NCBI GenBank assembly: GCA_025774245.1
Contig: JALGWI010000002.1
Span: 62,001 to 126,000 of the forward strand
DNA: 64,000 bases
Source of the DNA: a bacterium
GTDB lineage: Bacteria; Joyebacterota; Joyebacteria; Joyebacterales; Joyebacteraceae
Direction: 5' to 3'
The notes under the pieces are model-generated. The model saw only the letters and a list, made by a program, of their open reading frames with translations. It was not told where the DNA came from and ran no database searches. Positions within the stretch are counted from its first letter, which is position 1; each line of letters begins with the position of its first letter. Shown in pieces: positions 19,301 to 27,396 of the stretch. Made by a program: the position numbers and the translations under genes.

Positions 19301-20914
19301 CGTCGGGGCGGCGAGCGGCTCGGGAACGGTCTCGAACCACCAGCACTCGCTCCAGTCGCTCCAGCCGCCGCAATCATCCTGGACGCGCACCTTCCAGTAG
19401 TACACCGTCTCGTACGCCAGGTCGAAGTCCGGGCAGTACTCCGAGTTCACGGTGTCGTACGTCGTCCCGGTATCGCAGTCGGAACCGAGATGCACCTGGT
19501 AGCCGACCGCGCCGACCACCCCGGTCCAGTCGACGCACGGGCGGATCGCAACGCAGTCCGCCTCGTCGAGAGGCTCCACCAGCGTCGGAGGATCGAGATT
19601 CGGGCTCGTCGTGAACGAGAAGCAGTCCGTCCACGTTCCCCACACTCCGCACTCGCCCTCCTGGGCGCGAACGCGCCAGAAGTAGGTCGTGCCGCCGGCG
19701 AGGCCGGGAGGACAGAAATCGGAGTCGGTGGTTCCGTAAGACGGCCCGTCCCCGCAGCTCGGCCCGATCTGGACCTCGTAGGCCGCCGCAGTCGACACGT
19801 CGTCCCAGTCCACGCAGGCGGTCGTGGCGACGCACGTATCGGTGTCGGGAGGATCGAGAAGGAGCGCGAATCCTGGAGGCGACGGAGCCGTCCTGAAGGT
19901 CAGGCACTCACTCCACGGGCCCCACTGGTCGCAGGCATCCTTGGTGCGCACGCGCCAGTGGTAGAAGGTGTCCACCGCCAGGAGAGGATCGCAGAGCTCC
20001 GAGCCTACGCTCGTGTAGTGGTCACCGATCCCGCAGCTCGTGCCGACCTGCACCTCGTAGCCCGCGGCACCGGGGACATCGTCCCAGTTCAGGCATACGT
20101 CGAGGGGCTGGCAGTCCACGCCGTCGAGCGGCAGAAGGAGCGTCGGGGCCGCAAGTGGCTCGGCAACCGTGGTGAAGCTCCAGCAGTCGCTCCAGTTGCT
20201 CCACTGGTCGCAGGCGTCACGGCCGCGCACCTGCCAGTGGTACGTCGTCCCCAGATCGAAATCGGGAGGACAGTACTCCGACGTCGCGGTAGCGTAGACG
20301 TCGCCGGTTCCGCAGGTCGTACCTATCCGGATCTCGTACGCGACGGCACCGGTCAGATCGTCCCAGTCGAAGCAGACGGTCAGCAGCTGGCAGAGAGCCC
20401 CGTCGATCGGGGTCAGGTGGACCGGCGGCGGCGGAAGATCCGGGAGCGTGGTCAGCGCCCAGCACGGCGACCACTCGCCCCACTGCTCGAACCCATCTTT
20501 CGCCCGGACGCGCCAGTAGTAGAGCGTCCCGGGAAGAAGACCCGGCGGGCAGAGAGTGGAGTCGAGCGCCGTGTAGATCGGTCCGATGCCGCAGCTCGTA
20601 CCAATCTGAACCTCGTAGCTGACGGCAAAGGCTTCGTCTGCCCAGTCGAGGCAGATGGACGCCCCTTCCAGGCAGCCGGCTCCGTCGGCTGGCGTCACCA
20701 GCAGCGGCGGTGGCGGAGGCGGCGGATTCAGATCCGTCTGCGTCGGGACCGATTCGAAGTCCGGGTCCGAGGGGAACTGAGCCGAGGCAGCAACGGCGCC
20801 CACGACCAACATGGCGATCGCGAGCACGACAGTCGCGACGATCCGGCCGCGCGGGTTCAGCGCGCGCCGGACCAGACGCTGGCATCCGCCCGTGAAGAGG
20901 CAGCTGCACGTCAT
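16349..20914 (-). CDS. Large surface protein with ten FN3-like cysteine repeats and FlgD-like sorting domain
   Basis: 1521-residue exported protein. The ATG at 20914 is preceded by AGGGAGGG; the start at 20932 is less well placed. A long n-region then hydrophobic VATVVLAIAMLVVGAVA gives a signal peptide. Residues about 70-1003 hold ten FN3-like repeats of roughly 94 residues, each with conserved Cys, a CLDWD core, a Y-x-V-x-x-G motif and YYWKVR...W-DWSECW. Two DW-V-P modules follow (about 1003-1115 and 1310-1420), flanking two WNW/IK-x-Q repeats. The last 80 residues carry NHPNPFRGGTVVRYSL and SGVYFCRM, a sorting domain. Paired cysteines suggest disulphide-stabilised repeats. It is probably an adhesin or matrix protein; this is inference. 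Confidence 0.85.
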   Translation of the reverse strand: MTCSCLFTGGCQRLVRRALNPRGRIVATVVLAIAMLVVGAVAASAQFPSDPDFESVPTQTDLNPPPPPPPLLVTPADGAGCLEGASICLDWADEAFAVSYEVQIGTSCGIGPIYTALDSTLCPPGLLPGTLYYWRVRAKDGFEQWGEWSPCWALTTLPDLPPPPVHLTPIDGALCQLLTVCFDWDDLTGAVAYEIRIGTTCGTGDVYATATSEYCPPDFDLGTTYHWQVRGRDACDQWSNWSDCWSFTTVAEPLAAPTLLLPLDGVDCQPLDVCLNWDDVPGAAGYEVQVGTSCGIGDHYTSVGSELCDPLLAVDTFYHWRVRTKDACDQWGPWSECLTFRTAPSPPGFALLLDPPDTDTCVATTACVDWDDVSTAAAYEVQIGPSCGDGPSYGTTDSDFCPPGLAGGTTYFWRVRAQEGECGVWGTWTDCFSFTTSPNLDPPTLVEPLDEADCVAIRPCVDWTGVVGAVGYQVHLGSDCDTGTTYDTVNSEYCPDFDLAYETVYYWKVRVQDDCGGWSDWSECWWFETVPEPLAAPTLLTPTNAAECVPVADCLDWDNVTGAVAYQVHLGSACDVGTVYDTVDSEYCPASHLAFETVYFWRVRAQDRCGQWSDWSVCWGFETAPEVLGAPTLLTPVDVADCVPVADCLDWDSVTGATGYQVHLGSDCDTGTTHDVVDSEYCPASDLAFETVYYWKVRTQDRCGQWSDWSECWSFETAPEPLDAPPLLTPVDVADCVPVADCLDWDSVTGATGYQVHLGSDCDTGTTHDVVDSEYCPASDLPLGTVYYWKVRVQDRCGQWSDWSECWWFETEPAELDIPTLLAPADNDECVPVADCFDWDDVTDAVEYEIQIGPDCNTGATYLVLDSEYCPVPDLGFGTVYYWKVRAKDACDRWTDWSECWAFETAPEVLVTPTLLTPANGGPDKQDLDVCMDWDNVPGAVGYEIQLDLICGSGPIYATVTSDFCPPAELICETEYFWSVRAQDRCDQWSDWTEPCWTFTTKKCCIPPDWSVHPPDFLYTGTITAEVLLEDLPVAGPDDLLAAFFEGECRGVSPTWQAPGGEYLFLLTVYSNAASGEFLTFKYFNEEDCEVHLVCDEIEFTPSMEHGTIPVPYPMDITDVCVEREFVTGWNWFSLNVHDEDMSLNTVLASLGANGFYIKDQFDFAQYDIGFGGWFGTLDEITCTSSYLIQMTAPDILEFCGCPCDPETVIPLVEVWNWPGYIPQVPMPTDLALTSLDDNGIIIKNQTTYAEYVPPWGWIGTLTTMVPLDGFKIDMENPDDLIYPPPPAARTAPEDVAASGALLDAEARVDGWTVDPGEFSSNGTVTASVMAEGEPVVSSGDILGAFVGRACRGVTEAAVLPNGDFVFFLVVHGEGEETIEFRFFDASEGDVLDVEEAVTFEPDMIRGRVVAPYPMTVGATGAGSDDLVPSVTALYGNHPNPFRGGTVVRYSLKEAGHVAIEVYNLKGERVRTLVDARREPGAYLVDWDGRDGSGATVSSGVYFCRMVTEGYTTTSQMVLIK
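18449..19012 (-). repeat. Two near-identical 282-bp tandem repeat units inside the surface protein gene
   Basis: The same CAGCAG landmark recurs at 18449, 18731 and 19013, exactly 282 bp apart. Units 18449-18730 and 18731-19012 (protein repeats 8 and 7) differ at only a few positions over long stretches, whereas the other eight repeats are clearly diverged. This indicates a recent duplication or gene conversion within the array. Confidence 0.85.
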
Positions 20915-21342
20915 GGCACCCTCCCTGCTCATCCTCGCGCCGCCGACCCCGAACGACCGTGGTGCGATCGCACCGAGTCAACGGCGCATCGTTGCATACG
21001 TCCCTGACCACGATGCAGCGCAGGATGACCTCAGGGCCTCTTTCCTGGTGGCGTGCTCGGGACGCAAAGTAACAGACGGCGCAGGCGACAACCGTCGCGC
21101 CCCTTCCTGTCGGATGGCAGGTTCATAGGTGTCTCGGCAATGTCAGGAAGGCGAGGCGGATTCTACAGGAAACGATGACGAGTGTCAAGTCACGGCGTCG
21201 CGACACAGCGTATCGAGCGGTCGGTGTAGGAATCTTGGCGCGGATGAACAGACCGGCGGGCAATCGGCGGTTTGCGTCGGACGGACTTCACAGTCGGCAC
21301 GACGTCGGCAAGAGCACGACGCGGAGGCCGACGCACCCCACA
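20915..21342. other. Intergenic region upstream of the large surface protein gene
   Basis: No gene is supported in these 428 bp. They hold a minus-strand promoter (21160-21188) and a leader of about 240 nt for the gene at 16349-20914, plus the 3' flank of the gene at 21343-23535, where only a weak 7-bp hairpin (21303-21333) is visible. Confidence 0.6.
21160..21188 (-). promoter_or_regulatory. Sigma70-type promoter for the large surface protein gene
   Basis: On the minus strand TTGACA (21188-21183), a 17 bp spacer and TAGAAT (21165-21160): close to consensus and the best candidate upstream of 20914. Confidence 0.75.
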
Positions 21343-23535
21343 TCAGCGGAGAAGGACGAGCTTGGCGGTCGACGCGTCGCGCGACCCGGAGTCGACCTTG
21401 ACAAAGTAGACACCCGAAGGAAGCGTCCTCCCCTCTTCGTCGGTCCCGTCCCAACCGATCTCGTGCGGTCCGGCGTCGAGAGCTCCGTCGTGCAGGGTCC
21501 GCACGGTCCTCCCCGCGACGTCGTAGACGCGGACCGTGACGTGCGTACGCTCGGGCGGCGTGCAGATGATCGTCGTTCCGTGGCGGAACGGGTTCGGGCG
21601 CGCGCGGACGAGCATTCCGTCGGGCGCCAGCTCTTCCTCGATCCCTGTTCCGTCCGACCCCTCGTAGGAGCCCATGTCGACACGGCCGCCGTCGAGCCTG
21701 GGCCGCCCCCCGAGGTCGACCGGCGGGAGCCTGCGGCCGAGCGTGTCGGGGGCCCCGGCGTCGACGCACGGCGAGCCGGGCCAGAGGGCGTAGGGATGAT
21801 CCCCGCTCCCGATGAAGAGGGGATCCTCGTCGACGTTCCCCTCACCGTCGTGCCCGCCCTCGACATCCGAGAAGGTCGTGTAGAAGGCCTTCGACTCGAG
21901 GAGCTCCGTCGGGATGAAGTAGACGTTCGAGTTCGCGCGGAAGACCGAGCCGGTCACGCGGGGCTTCGAGATGTGATTGTGGATCGTCCCGGTCGCGTCG
22001 AACTGTTCATCGTTCAGGACGACGTTCGAGACGATCGTGCAGTTCGTGACGTCGGGGTAAGCGTAGAGATCGTAGATCGCGGCGCCGGCCACGAACGCGG
22101 AGTTCCCCTCGATCAGATTCCCGACGAGCACGGGCGCGGCGTGATGCGAACAGAAGACGGCTCCGCCGTACCCCGCGACGTTGCTCCGGATGGTCGAGTT
22201 CCGAACGAGGAGTTTCGAAAAGCCCACGACCGAGAGCGCGCCGCCGAATGGTTCGTCACCGAGGCCCTTCGAGTACTCGAGGACGCAGTGCTCGAGCCGC
22301 GACTCCTGGTTCATCGAGGATGTCCACGGGAAGCGGATCCCGTTCCAGCAACCGACCGCCGTCGTGTCGACGGCGAACGCCTCGGGCTCGTCGGTCGTGA
22401 ATACGATCGCGTCCTCGGCGGTTCCGACGGCGAGGATGCGTCCGTGGACGGTGAGGGAGTAGAAGTCCTCGAACTCGACCCACGTGCCGGGCGCCACCTC
22501 GAGCGTCACGCCGTTCTCGACGTCGACGTTCCCGACCACCCGTACGGTGTCGGCGTCCCAGAGCGTGTCGGTCACGATCGCGCCTGAGACCGCGATGCTC
22601 GCTCGCGCCCTGCTGACGCCACGCGCGAGCGTCCGGAGCGCCGCCGCGGCGTCGCCGGCAGGCGGCCGCAAGCCTCCCGAGGGGAAGGTCTGGCAGCCGT
22701 AGGCGGTCGCCGGGGAACCCGGCTCGGGTCTGAAGTCGCCGTGCTTGGGGTCGATCAGCTGGGGGTCGATTCCGACCACGTTCGAGTTCGGGGGTTGACC
22801 GGCCTCCGGCCAGTCGAATGGCTCGAATCACCCGTACTCGCACAGGAACGAGAAGTGCGCGAGTGCGGTGGCGTTCAGGACGGGATCCGAGTGCCACGTC
22901 CAGTTCTCGCGAACGACCGGGACGCCGTAGAAACCGAACTGTCCGCTCATCGAGATGTTGGTGCCGGTCGGGATCCAGTCGCTCGGCGCGCCGGTCGTGT
23001 AGATGTAGTCCCATCCGGTGTCGACCGCGTCGACGACGATGTTCCGCTCGATCGTTACGCCGTCGCCCGCACCCTGGAGCCGGACGCCGTAGTCGTGCGG
23101 ACCGTAGAACGTGCAGTAGCGGACCGAGCCCTGCGGCAACTCGACGTGGTCGCTCGTGTTGATGCCCCTGAACCGGACGTTCCCGTTCAGGACGACGCAG
23201 TCCGACAGGTCGAGACGGTTCGTGCAGTAGGAGATGCAGATCTGCTCACCGCGGAGGTCGAGGATCGCGCCGTTCCCCGTGATCCGGACGTCCTCTCCCC
23301 GACCGCCCTCGAGATCCCAGCTGATCGGCGAGAGCACCGGACCGATGAGGAGTCCGCCGGTGTAGATCTGCCCCGTCTCGAGAACGACGTCGCGCTCGTA
23401 CCCGCCGCCGGGGCCGGCCGCCTCGTACGCCTCCCGGAGCGTCACGGCGCTGCCCGAGATCGGGACAGCGACGATCGCCAGCACGGCCAGGGCCAGCGCG
23501 GCAACAGCCGCCGTGGTTCGTCTGCGTTCGTTCAT
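21343..23535 (-). CDS. Secreted protein with right-handed beta-helix-like regions, FlgD-like C-terminus and one in-frame UGA (candidate selenoprotein or nonsense-interrupted gene)
   Basis: The frame from ATG 23535 begins with a signal peptide (AALALAVLAIVAVPISGSA), then beta-helix-like repeats (ITGNGAILDLRG, GVTIERNIVVDAVD), and meets TGA at 22830-22828 (codon 236). The same frame continues without another stop to 21343: a second helix-like region (LLVRNSTIRSNVAGYGGAVF, VTNCTIVSNV), then a sorting domain (ARPNPFRHGTTIICTPP, SGVYFVKV). The two halves clearly form one 730-codon gene. The residues around the stop read CEYG-UGA-FEPFDWPEAG. A SECIS-like hairpin follows the UGA (see 22797-22830), and tRNA-Sec and a Sec-containing selD are in this window. 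Alternatives are a TGG-to-TGA mutation or sequencing error. Confidence 0.72.
22797..22830 (-). promoter_or_regulatory. Candidate bacterial SECIS element after the in-frame UGA
   Basis: On the minus strand the UGA (22830-22828) is followed by 12 nt, then GACTGGCC-GGA-GGCCGGTC (22815-22797): an 8-bp stem with one G-U pair and a GGA triloop beginning 20 nt after the UGA. Bacterial SECIS elements lie at this distance and have a G in the first two loop positions. The apex CCGGAGG is identical to that of the hairpin after the UGA of selD in this window. Confidence 0.5.
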
Positions 23536-23542
23536 GCTGTCT

Positions 23543-23548
23543 ATTCTA
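23543..23548 (-). promoter_or_regulatory. Extended -10 element just before the start codon of the 21343-23535 gene (possible leaderless start)
   Basis: On the minus strand TGGTAGAAT ends 7 nt before the ATG, so transcription would begin at or next to the start codon. No Shine-Dalgarno sequence and no good -35 are visible. It may be a leaderless transcript. Confidence 0.45.
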
Positions 23549-23639
23549 CCACAGATGTGCGACGGCCGCTGCGGTGGGCTGAGGAACTTCGTCGTGTCGG
23601 AGTAGCATCACTGGGATTCGATCAGCCCCATTCCGCCCG

Positions 23640-24560
23640 TCAAACCTGTTCTCGGAGGAGCGCCAGGAGGCGTTCAGCCACGAGGATGCCGGCCTCGTCG
23701 TAGCGCCGGTGGTCCTCGTACGTCCACCACGCGGCCAGGACTGTCTGCGCGAACCCCCACCCCGCGATGCGGGCCCGGTCGAATCCGAGCTCGTCAGCGA
23801 GCTGTTCGACGCGGCGCCTGAGGATCCGTGCGGGATCGTCCTGCAGCGGAAGCCACGCCACGGGGTTTCTCAGCATCGCGGCCGTCTCGTAGGCCGGATC
23901 GCCGACGACGCCCTTGGGATCCACCGAGAGCCACGGCCGGCGCTCGGCTGCGGGGACGTTGTCGTGATGGAGATCGCCGTGGAGAAGCCTGGGCGTCGGC
24001 GACGAGGCGATGAGCTCGGCGAACGCCCACTCGGCGGCATTCACGATCTCCGGGGGGAACGGGCCGGTGCCGCCTCCGAACTCCCGACGGAGCTTCGCGA
24101 GCCCGCTCGCCCAATCGGCGACCGTCGGGAACGGGTGGTCGGCGGGCACGTCACGCCGGAGCTCACGCATGACCGAAGTCAGGGCCGACGTCGCCTTCGC
24201 GTCGTCGCCGAGCCGCGAGACGGGCGTCCCGGGAACTGCGCGCTCGAGGAGCATCACGCCGCGTTCGGCGTCGCCCTCGAGGAGCCGGACGCTTCCCCGC
24301 CCGTCGAAGACCCGGAGCGCCTCGAACTCGGTCGTGAACTCGCGGTGCGGGACACCGACCTTGAGAACGGCCGGACTGCCGTCAGCCCGAACGACAGGCG
24401 CCACGTAGTTGAACGACGCGGCCTCGAACGGAGGCTCGAGCGTCAGGGACCACTCGCGCGAGCACTTCTCGAGGACCGAGGGAAGGCGGGCGAGCCACGC
24501 GACCCCGGTCTCGCCGTGAACGTCCCTGACGTTGATCGCCAGGCGTTCGGGGACCTTCAT
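23640..24560 (-). CDS. APH(6)-like aminoglycoside/hydroxyurea kinase family protein
   Basis: 306-residue kinase-fold protein. The N-lobe has VAPVVRADGSPAVLKVGVPH with the presumed ATP-contacting Lys. The catalytic loop is LLHGDLHHDNV, followed by LSVDPKGVVGDPAYETA, the metal-binding Asp motif of the streptomycin 6-kinase family (PF04655). The ATG start follows GGAGGGAGC. Environmental members of this family often have unknown natural substrates, so resistance is not implied. It is flanked by secreted-protein genes and shows no mobile element nearby. Confidence 0.82.
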   Translation of the reverse strand: MKVPERLAINVRDVHGETGVAWLARLPSVLEKCSREWSLTLEPPFEAASFNYVAPVVRADGSPAVLKVGVPHREFTTEFEALRVFDGRGSVRLLEGDAERGVMLLERAVPGTPVSRLGDDAKATSALTSVMRELRRDVPADHPFPTVADWASGLAKLRREFGGGTGPFPPEIVNAAEWAFAELIASSPTPRLLHGDLHHDNVPAAERRPWLSVDPKGVVGDPAYETAAMLRNPVAWLPLQDDPARILRRRVEQLADELGFDRARIAGWGFAQTVLAAWWTYEDHRRYDEAGILVAERLLALLREQV

Positions 24561-24935
24561 GCTCCCTCCGTTTCGCCGCGGGTCCCTTCCCCGCTCGTCC
24601 GCGGGCTCGGGGGATCATCTCCGGTGTCGAACGAACCCGCCCTCCATTGTAATGGAACTCGACCACGCCGTAGTCCTCGATCGGCTCGGCCGACTTCGTG
24701 GTCGGATAGTCGCTGTAGATGAGGCGCATCCAGGTCTCTACGTCGGCGGCAGCCGACGACGCCAGGGCGAGGACGATCGCCGTGGCGAGCAGGAGAGCGA
24801 GAATCGAGCGGTGTGGACGGAGGCGCGTGGGCGTTTCCGGTCGGGTCCGGACTCACTTCTTGATCGGTGAGTGCACCAGCAACGAGTCGGCCTGCGAGCG
24901 CGAACTGCGGGCCGCGCTCTGCCGGCGAGGGGAAG
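24561..24935 (-). other. Non-coding or decayed region with a signal-peptide-like reading frame lacking a start codon
   Basis: On the minus strand the frame opening at 24852 encodes HRSILALLLATAIVLALAS followed by SAAADVETW, a convincing signal peptide, and then MRLIYSDYPTTKSAEPIEDY up to about 24650. However, it has no ATG/GTG/TTG upstream (a TGA at 24853-24855 precedes it). It then loses any protein-like character and runs into the kinase gene. It is most likely the relic of a small exported protein gene. Nothing else is seen in this stretch. Confidence 0.35.
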
Positions 24936-25367
24936 CTAGCGGACCTCCCCCTCGAGCACGACGCCCTTCTCCCGCAGGAACGTCCCGAACTGGACGTCGG
25001 TCTCCTTGATGTGGTTCAGAAGCCAGTTCACGAGAAGGGTGTTGATCGAGTCGGCGAGCCCCGCAGTCGCCCCCTCTTCCTCGAAGTCGTCGCTCAGGTT
25101 CTTGATCGTCTGCTTGTACTCGGCGTGCTTCACCAGATGATCCCCGAGTCCGGGGTAGTCGTTCGCCTTCATGTGCTTCTCTTCCGCCGAGAAGTGGAAG
25201 TCGGTGTAGTCGGCCAGGAAGCTCAGGGTCCTCGCGATCTCGACGGCTCCGTGGTGGACCTGGACGGCCTTCGAGACGTCGTTCAGTCGCTGGATCAGCA
25301 TCTTGTGTTGTTCGTCGATGAGGTCGACGCCAACGGACAGGCTGTCACTCCACTTCACTTCGGCCAT
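24936..25367 (-). CDS. Bacteriohemerythrin
   Basis: 143-residue four-helix protein with all canonical di-iron ligands: IDEQHKMLI, DFHFSAEEKHM, LVKHAEYK and NWLLNHIKETDVQFG. Single-domain bacteriohemerythrins bind O2 or NO and supply oxygen or act in signalling. The start is well marked (GGGGAGGAGAGCGG then ATG). It is a monocistronic gene. Confidence 0.95.
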   Translation of the reverse strand: MAEVKWSDSLSVGVDLIDEQHKMLIQRLNDVSKAVQVHHGAVEIARTLSFLADYTDFHFSAEEKHMKANDYPGLGDHLVKHAEYKQTIKNLSDDFEEEGATAGLADSINTLLVNWLLNHIKETDVQFGTFLREKGVVLEGEVR

Positions 25368-25447
25368 CCGCTCTCCTCCCCTTTCATCGTCTGCGCGCGA
25401 CGCCCCGGGTCCGGGGCGCCGATTGGTTTCTTCTGACAGGATGCACC

Positions 25448-25453
25448 ATGATA
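25448..25453 (-). promoter_or_regulatory. Possible extended -10 promoter for the bacteriohemerythrin gene
   Basis: TGGTATCAT on the minus strand, about 80 bp upstream of the start; no convincing -35. A GC-rich hairpin (25401-25418) lies in the leader. Confidence 0.35.
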
Positions 25454-25527
25454 CCAGAGACGGCTGCGGAAGTCGTCGGCTTCGTCTGGTGCGGAGGCGG
25501 CGGACGGTTCGCCGTTCCCCGCGCGGC

Positions 25528-26472
25528 TCAGAACGGGATCGAGAGCGTCGCGTACAGCGCGTTCCCCTCGAGCCAGTTCTTGGCCCAGAACTCGTAGTAG
25601 TAGCGGAGGCCGAGGCCGACCCCGCCGGCGAACTCGTAGCCCGCGGCGGCGCCCACGCTCGTCACGCGACCCTTGCGCTCCCCGGGCGGGGCGCCGGACC
25701 CTCCGTCCGCGGTGAGCTGGCGGTAGTGGTATCCTATGATCCCGACCGAGAAACCCGACTCGAACCGCTGCGTGTAGGCGAGGTCGGCATGGAGTTGGAC
25801 CCCGGTCTTGTAGCTCGTGTCGGGATTCTCGGTGTTGATTGTGAGCCCCAGGACCGTCGCGAACTCCCTGCCGCCCATCGGGCTCCCCCATCGGCCCGCG
25901 GTGCCGACGTCGAACGCCCAGCGGTTCAGACCCATGTTCGCGGCGCGGTTCTGATCGTAATCGCCGGTCGGCATGAAGACCATGCCGTAGCCACTCCACA
26001 TCGAGACGCCGGTTCGCCACGCGACCGAGCCTCCCAGCGCCAGATCGCCGACACCGGTCACGTCGTCGCTCGTTGTCGCCCGAGACGGCGCTCGACCCGC
26101 GCCGTGCCGCAGAGGCTCCCACGACACCTCCTCGCGGCCGTACGGCAGCGTCAACCAGACGCCGAGATCGCCGCTCCCGAGCCGGACTTCCGTCATCCAA
26201 TTGAGACTGAGGTAGTTGACGAGGCGTTCGGCCTCGATGGAGTCGGCGACTGGGTCGACCGACGACGTGAGGTAGCCGGCCTTCCCGGTGTAGTAGTAGA
26301 CGTCGTTCACGAGGTAGATGCCCGGCGCGGGCCTCAAACCCATGAGCGGCTCGGCGCGCCCGAGCGGGTAGGCGCACGTGCCGCCCTCGGCTGCGTGCGC
26401 GCACGCCGATGCCAGGAGCATCGCGAGGCAGAAGGTAATCGTGGTTGCGATCGTCCGAGGATCTCTCGGCAT
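25528..26472 (-). CDS. Outer-membrane beta-barrel protein, phenol MetA-pathway (SphA-like) family
   Basis: 314 residues with a signal peptide (TFCLAMLLASACAHA) and alternating aromatic/polar strands ending in a C-terminal Phe (ALYATLSIPF), as expected for a BAM-assembled barrel. Features typical of PF13557 proteins include GLRPAPGIYLVNDVYYYTG near the N-terminus, GVGDLALGGSVAWRTG in the middle and GLRYYYEFWAKNWLEG near the end. The family is annotated as transport or phenol-degradation related, but substrates are mostly unknown. ATG follows GAGGAGGGGGTC. Confidence 0.82.
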   Translation of the reverse strand: MPRDPRTIATTITFCLAMLLASACAHAAEGGTCAYPLGRAEPLMGLRPAPGIYLVNDVYYYTGKAGYLTSSVDPVADSIEAERLVNYLSLNWMTEVRLGSGDLGVWLTLPYGREEVSWEPLRHGAGRAPSRATTSDDVTGVGDLALGGSVAWRTGVSMWSGYGMVFMPTGDYDQNRAANMGLNRWAFDVGTAGRWGSPMGGREFATVLGLTINTENPDTSYKTGVQLHADLAYTQRFESGFSVGIIGYHYRQLTADGGSGAPPGERKGRVTSVGAAAGYEFAGGVGLGLRYYYEFWAKNWLEGNALYATLSIPF

Positions 26473-26523
26473 GACCCCCTCCTCTCGTCGAAGGGAAGAC
26501 TCCGGTCTGCGCAGGTGAGTCCT

Positions 26524-26552
26524 ACGATAGGGGATTCGCGAGGGCGGTGCAA
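26524..26552 (-). promoter_or_regulatory. Sigma70-type promoter for the outer-membrane protein gene
   Basis: On the minus strand TTGCAC (26552-26547), a 17 bp spacer and TATCGT (26529-26524), about 50 bp upstream of the coding start. It is divergent from the DUF502 gene promoter. Confidence 0.6.
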
Positions 26553-26603
26553 GAACGGAGAGACGGGCACGCCCGGGGTGCCGCGTCCGGTTCGGGGGCG
26601 CCG

Positions 26604-26632
26604 TTTACAGCGGCGTCCGTGGCTGGTAGCAT
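26604..26632 (+). promoter_or_regulatory. Sigma70-type promoter for the DUF502 gene
   Basis: TTTACA (26604-26609), a 17 bp spacer and TAGCAT (26627-26632) preceded by TGG (extended -10), 60 bp upstream of the ATG. Confidence 0.6.
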
Positions 26633-26691
26633 GTCGGCGATCAGAGGGATACGGATGGATACTCGACCAGCGCAGAACGAAGGAGGAGACC

Positions 26692-27318
26692 ATGGCTGCT
26701 TCCGGCGGGTCCTTCAAGTCCGCACTCATCGGCGGGATCTTCATCGTGCTGCCGATTATCCTCGTGGTGTTCCTTGTCGCAGAGGCACTCGACATGATCG
26801 GGACGTTCACGGATCCGATAGCCGAGCTCCTCCCAGTCGAGGAGATCGGCGGCGTGGCTGTCGCCGAACTGGTCGGGCTCGCGATCCTGCTCCTGATCTG
26901 CTTCCTGGTGGGAGCGGGTGTCAGAACGAAGGCGGGCTCCCGTGCCAACAGATGGCTCGAGGAGAGCGTTCTCGGACGCGTCCCGGGCTATCGCGCGATC
27001 CGGAACATGCTGCGCCAGTTCGGCGGACAGGAGGCCGACGGGATGTTCATCCCCGCCGTGGTGACGATGGCTCCGGACGTCCTTGCCCTGGGGCTCACCG
27101 TGGAGGAGCACGACAACGGCTACGTCACCGTGATGATACCGAGCGCGCCGACCGCAACATCAGGCATTGTGCGGTACATGCCGGCGCGCGATGTGAGGAA
27201 GATCGACGCCACCTTCACGGACGTGTTCAACGCCATCACCTACTGGGGAGCGGGATCGGGAGAGCTGTTCAGATCAGATCCCGGGGCTGTCGCAGACGAC
27301 CAGGCATCCAGGGACTGA
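26692..27318 (+). CDS. DUF502 family inner-membrane protein
   Basis: 208 residues beginning at ATG 26692 after AAGGAGGAGACC. Two transmembrane helices are evident (GGIFIVLPIILVVFLVAEAL and LVGLAILLLICFLVGAGVR). After them comes the soluble DUF502 part with RVPGYRAIRNMLRQF and VTVMIPSAPTATSGIVRYMP. Family function is unknown. It is one of only two plus-strand genes in the window. Confidence 0.88.
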   Translation: MAASGGSFKSALIGGIFIVLPIILVVFLVAEALDMIGTFTDPIAELLPVEEIGGVAVAELVGLAILLLICFLVGAGVRTKAGSRANRWLEESVLGRVPGYRAIRNMLRQFGGQEADGMFIPAVVTMAPDVLALGLTVEEHDNGYVTVMIPSAPTATSGIVRYMPARDVRKIDATFTDVFNAITYWGAGSGELFRSDPGAVADDQASRD

Positions 27319-27396
27319 GGCACCGCCCGCGGGGCGCGTTCGACCCAACGCACTTGGTCCCGCGCGGGACGGCGGCCGCCCGTTCCCGGCGGCAAC

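Noticed and set aside
23640..24560. APH(6)-like gene as an acquired resistance gene
   Set aside because: Composition resembles its neighbours, there are no flanking mobile elements, and environmental homologues are widespread.
24853..24855. TGA before the signal-peptide-like frame as another selenocysteine codon
   Set aside because: No SECIS-like hairpin follows, the upstream residues are few and unconserved, and the downstream part decays.
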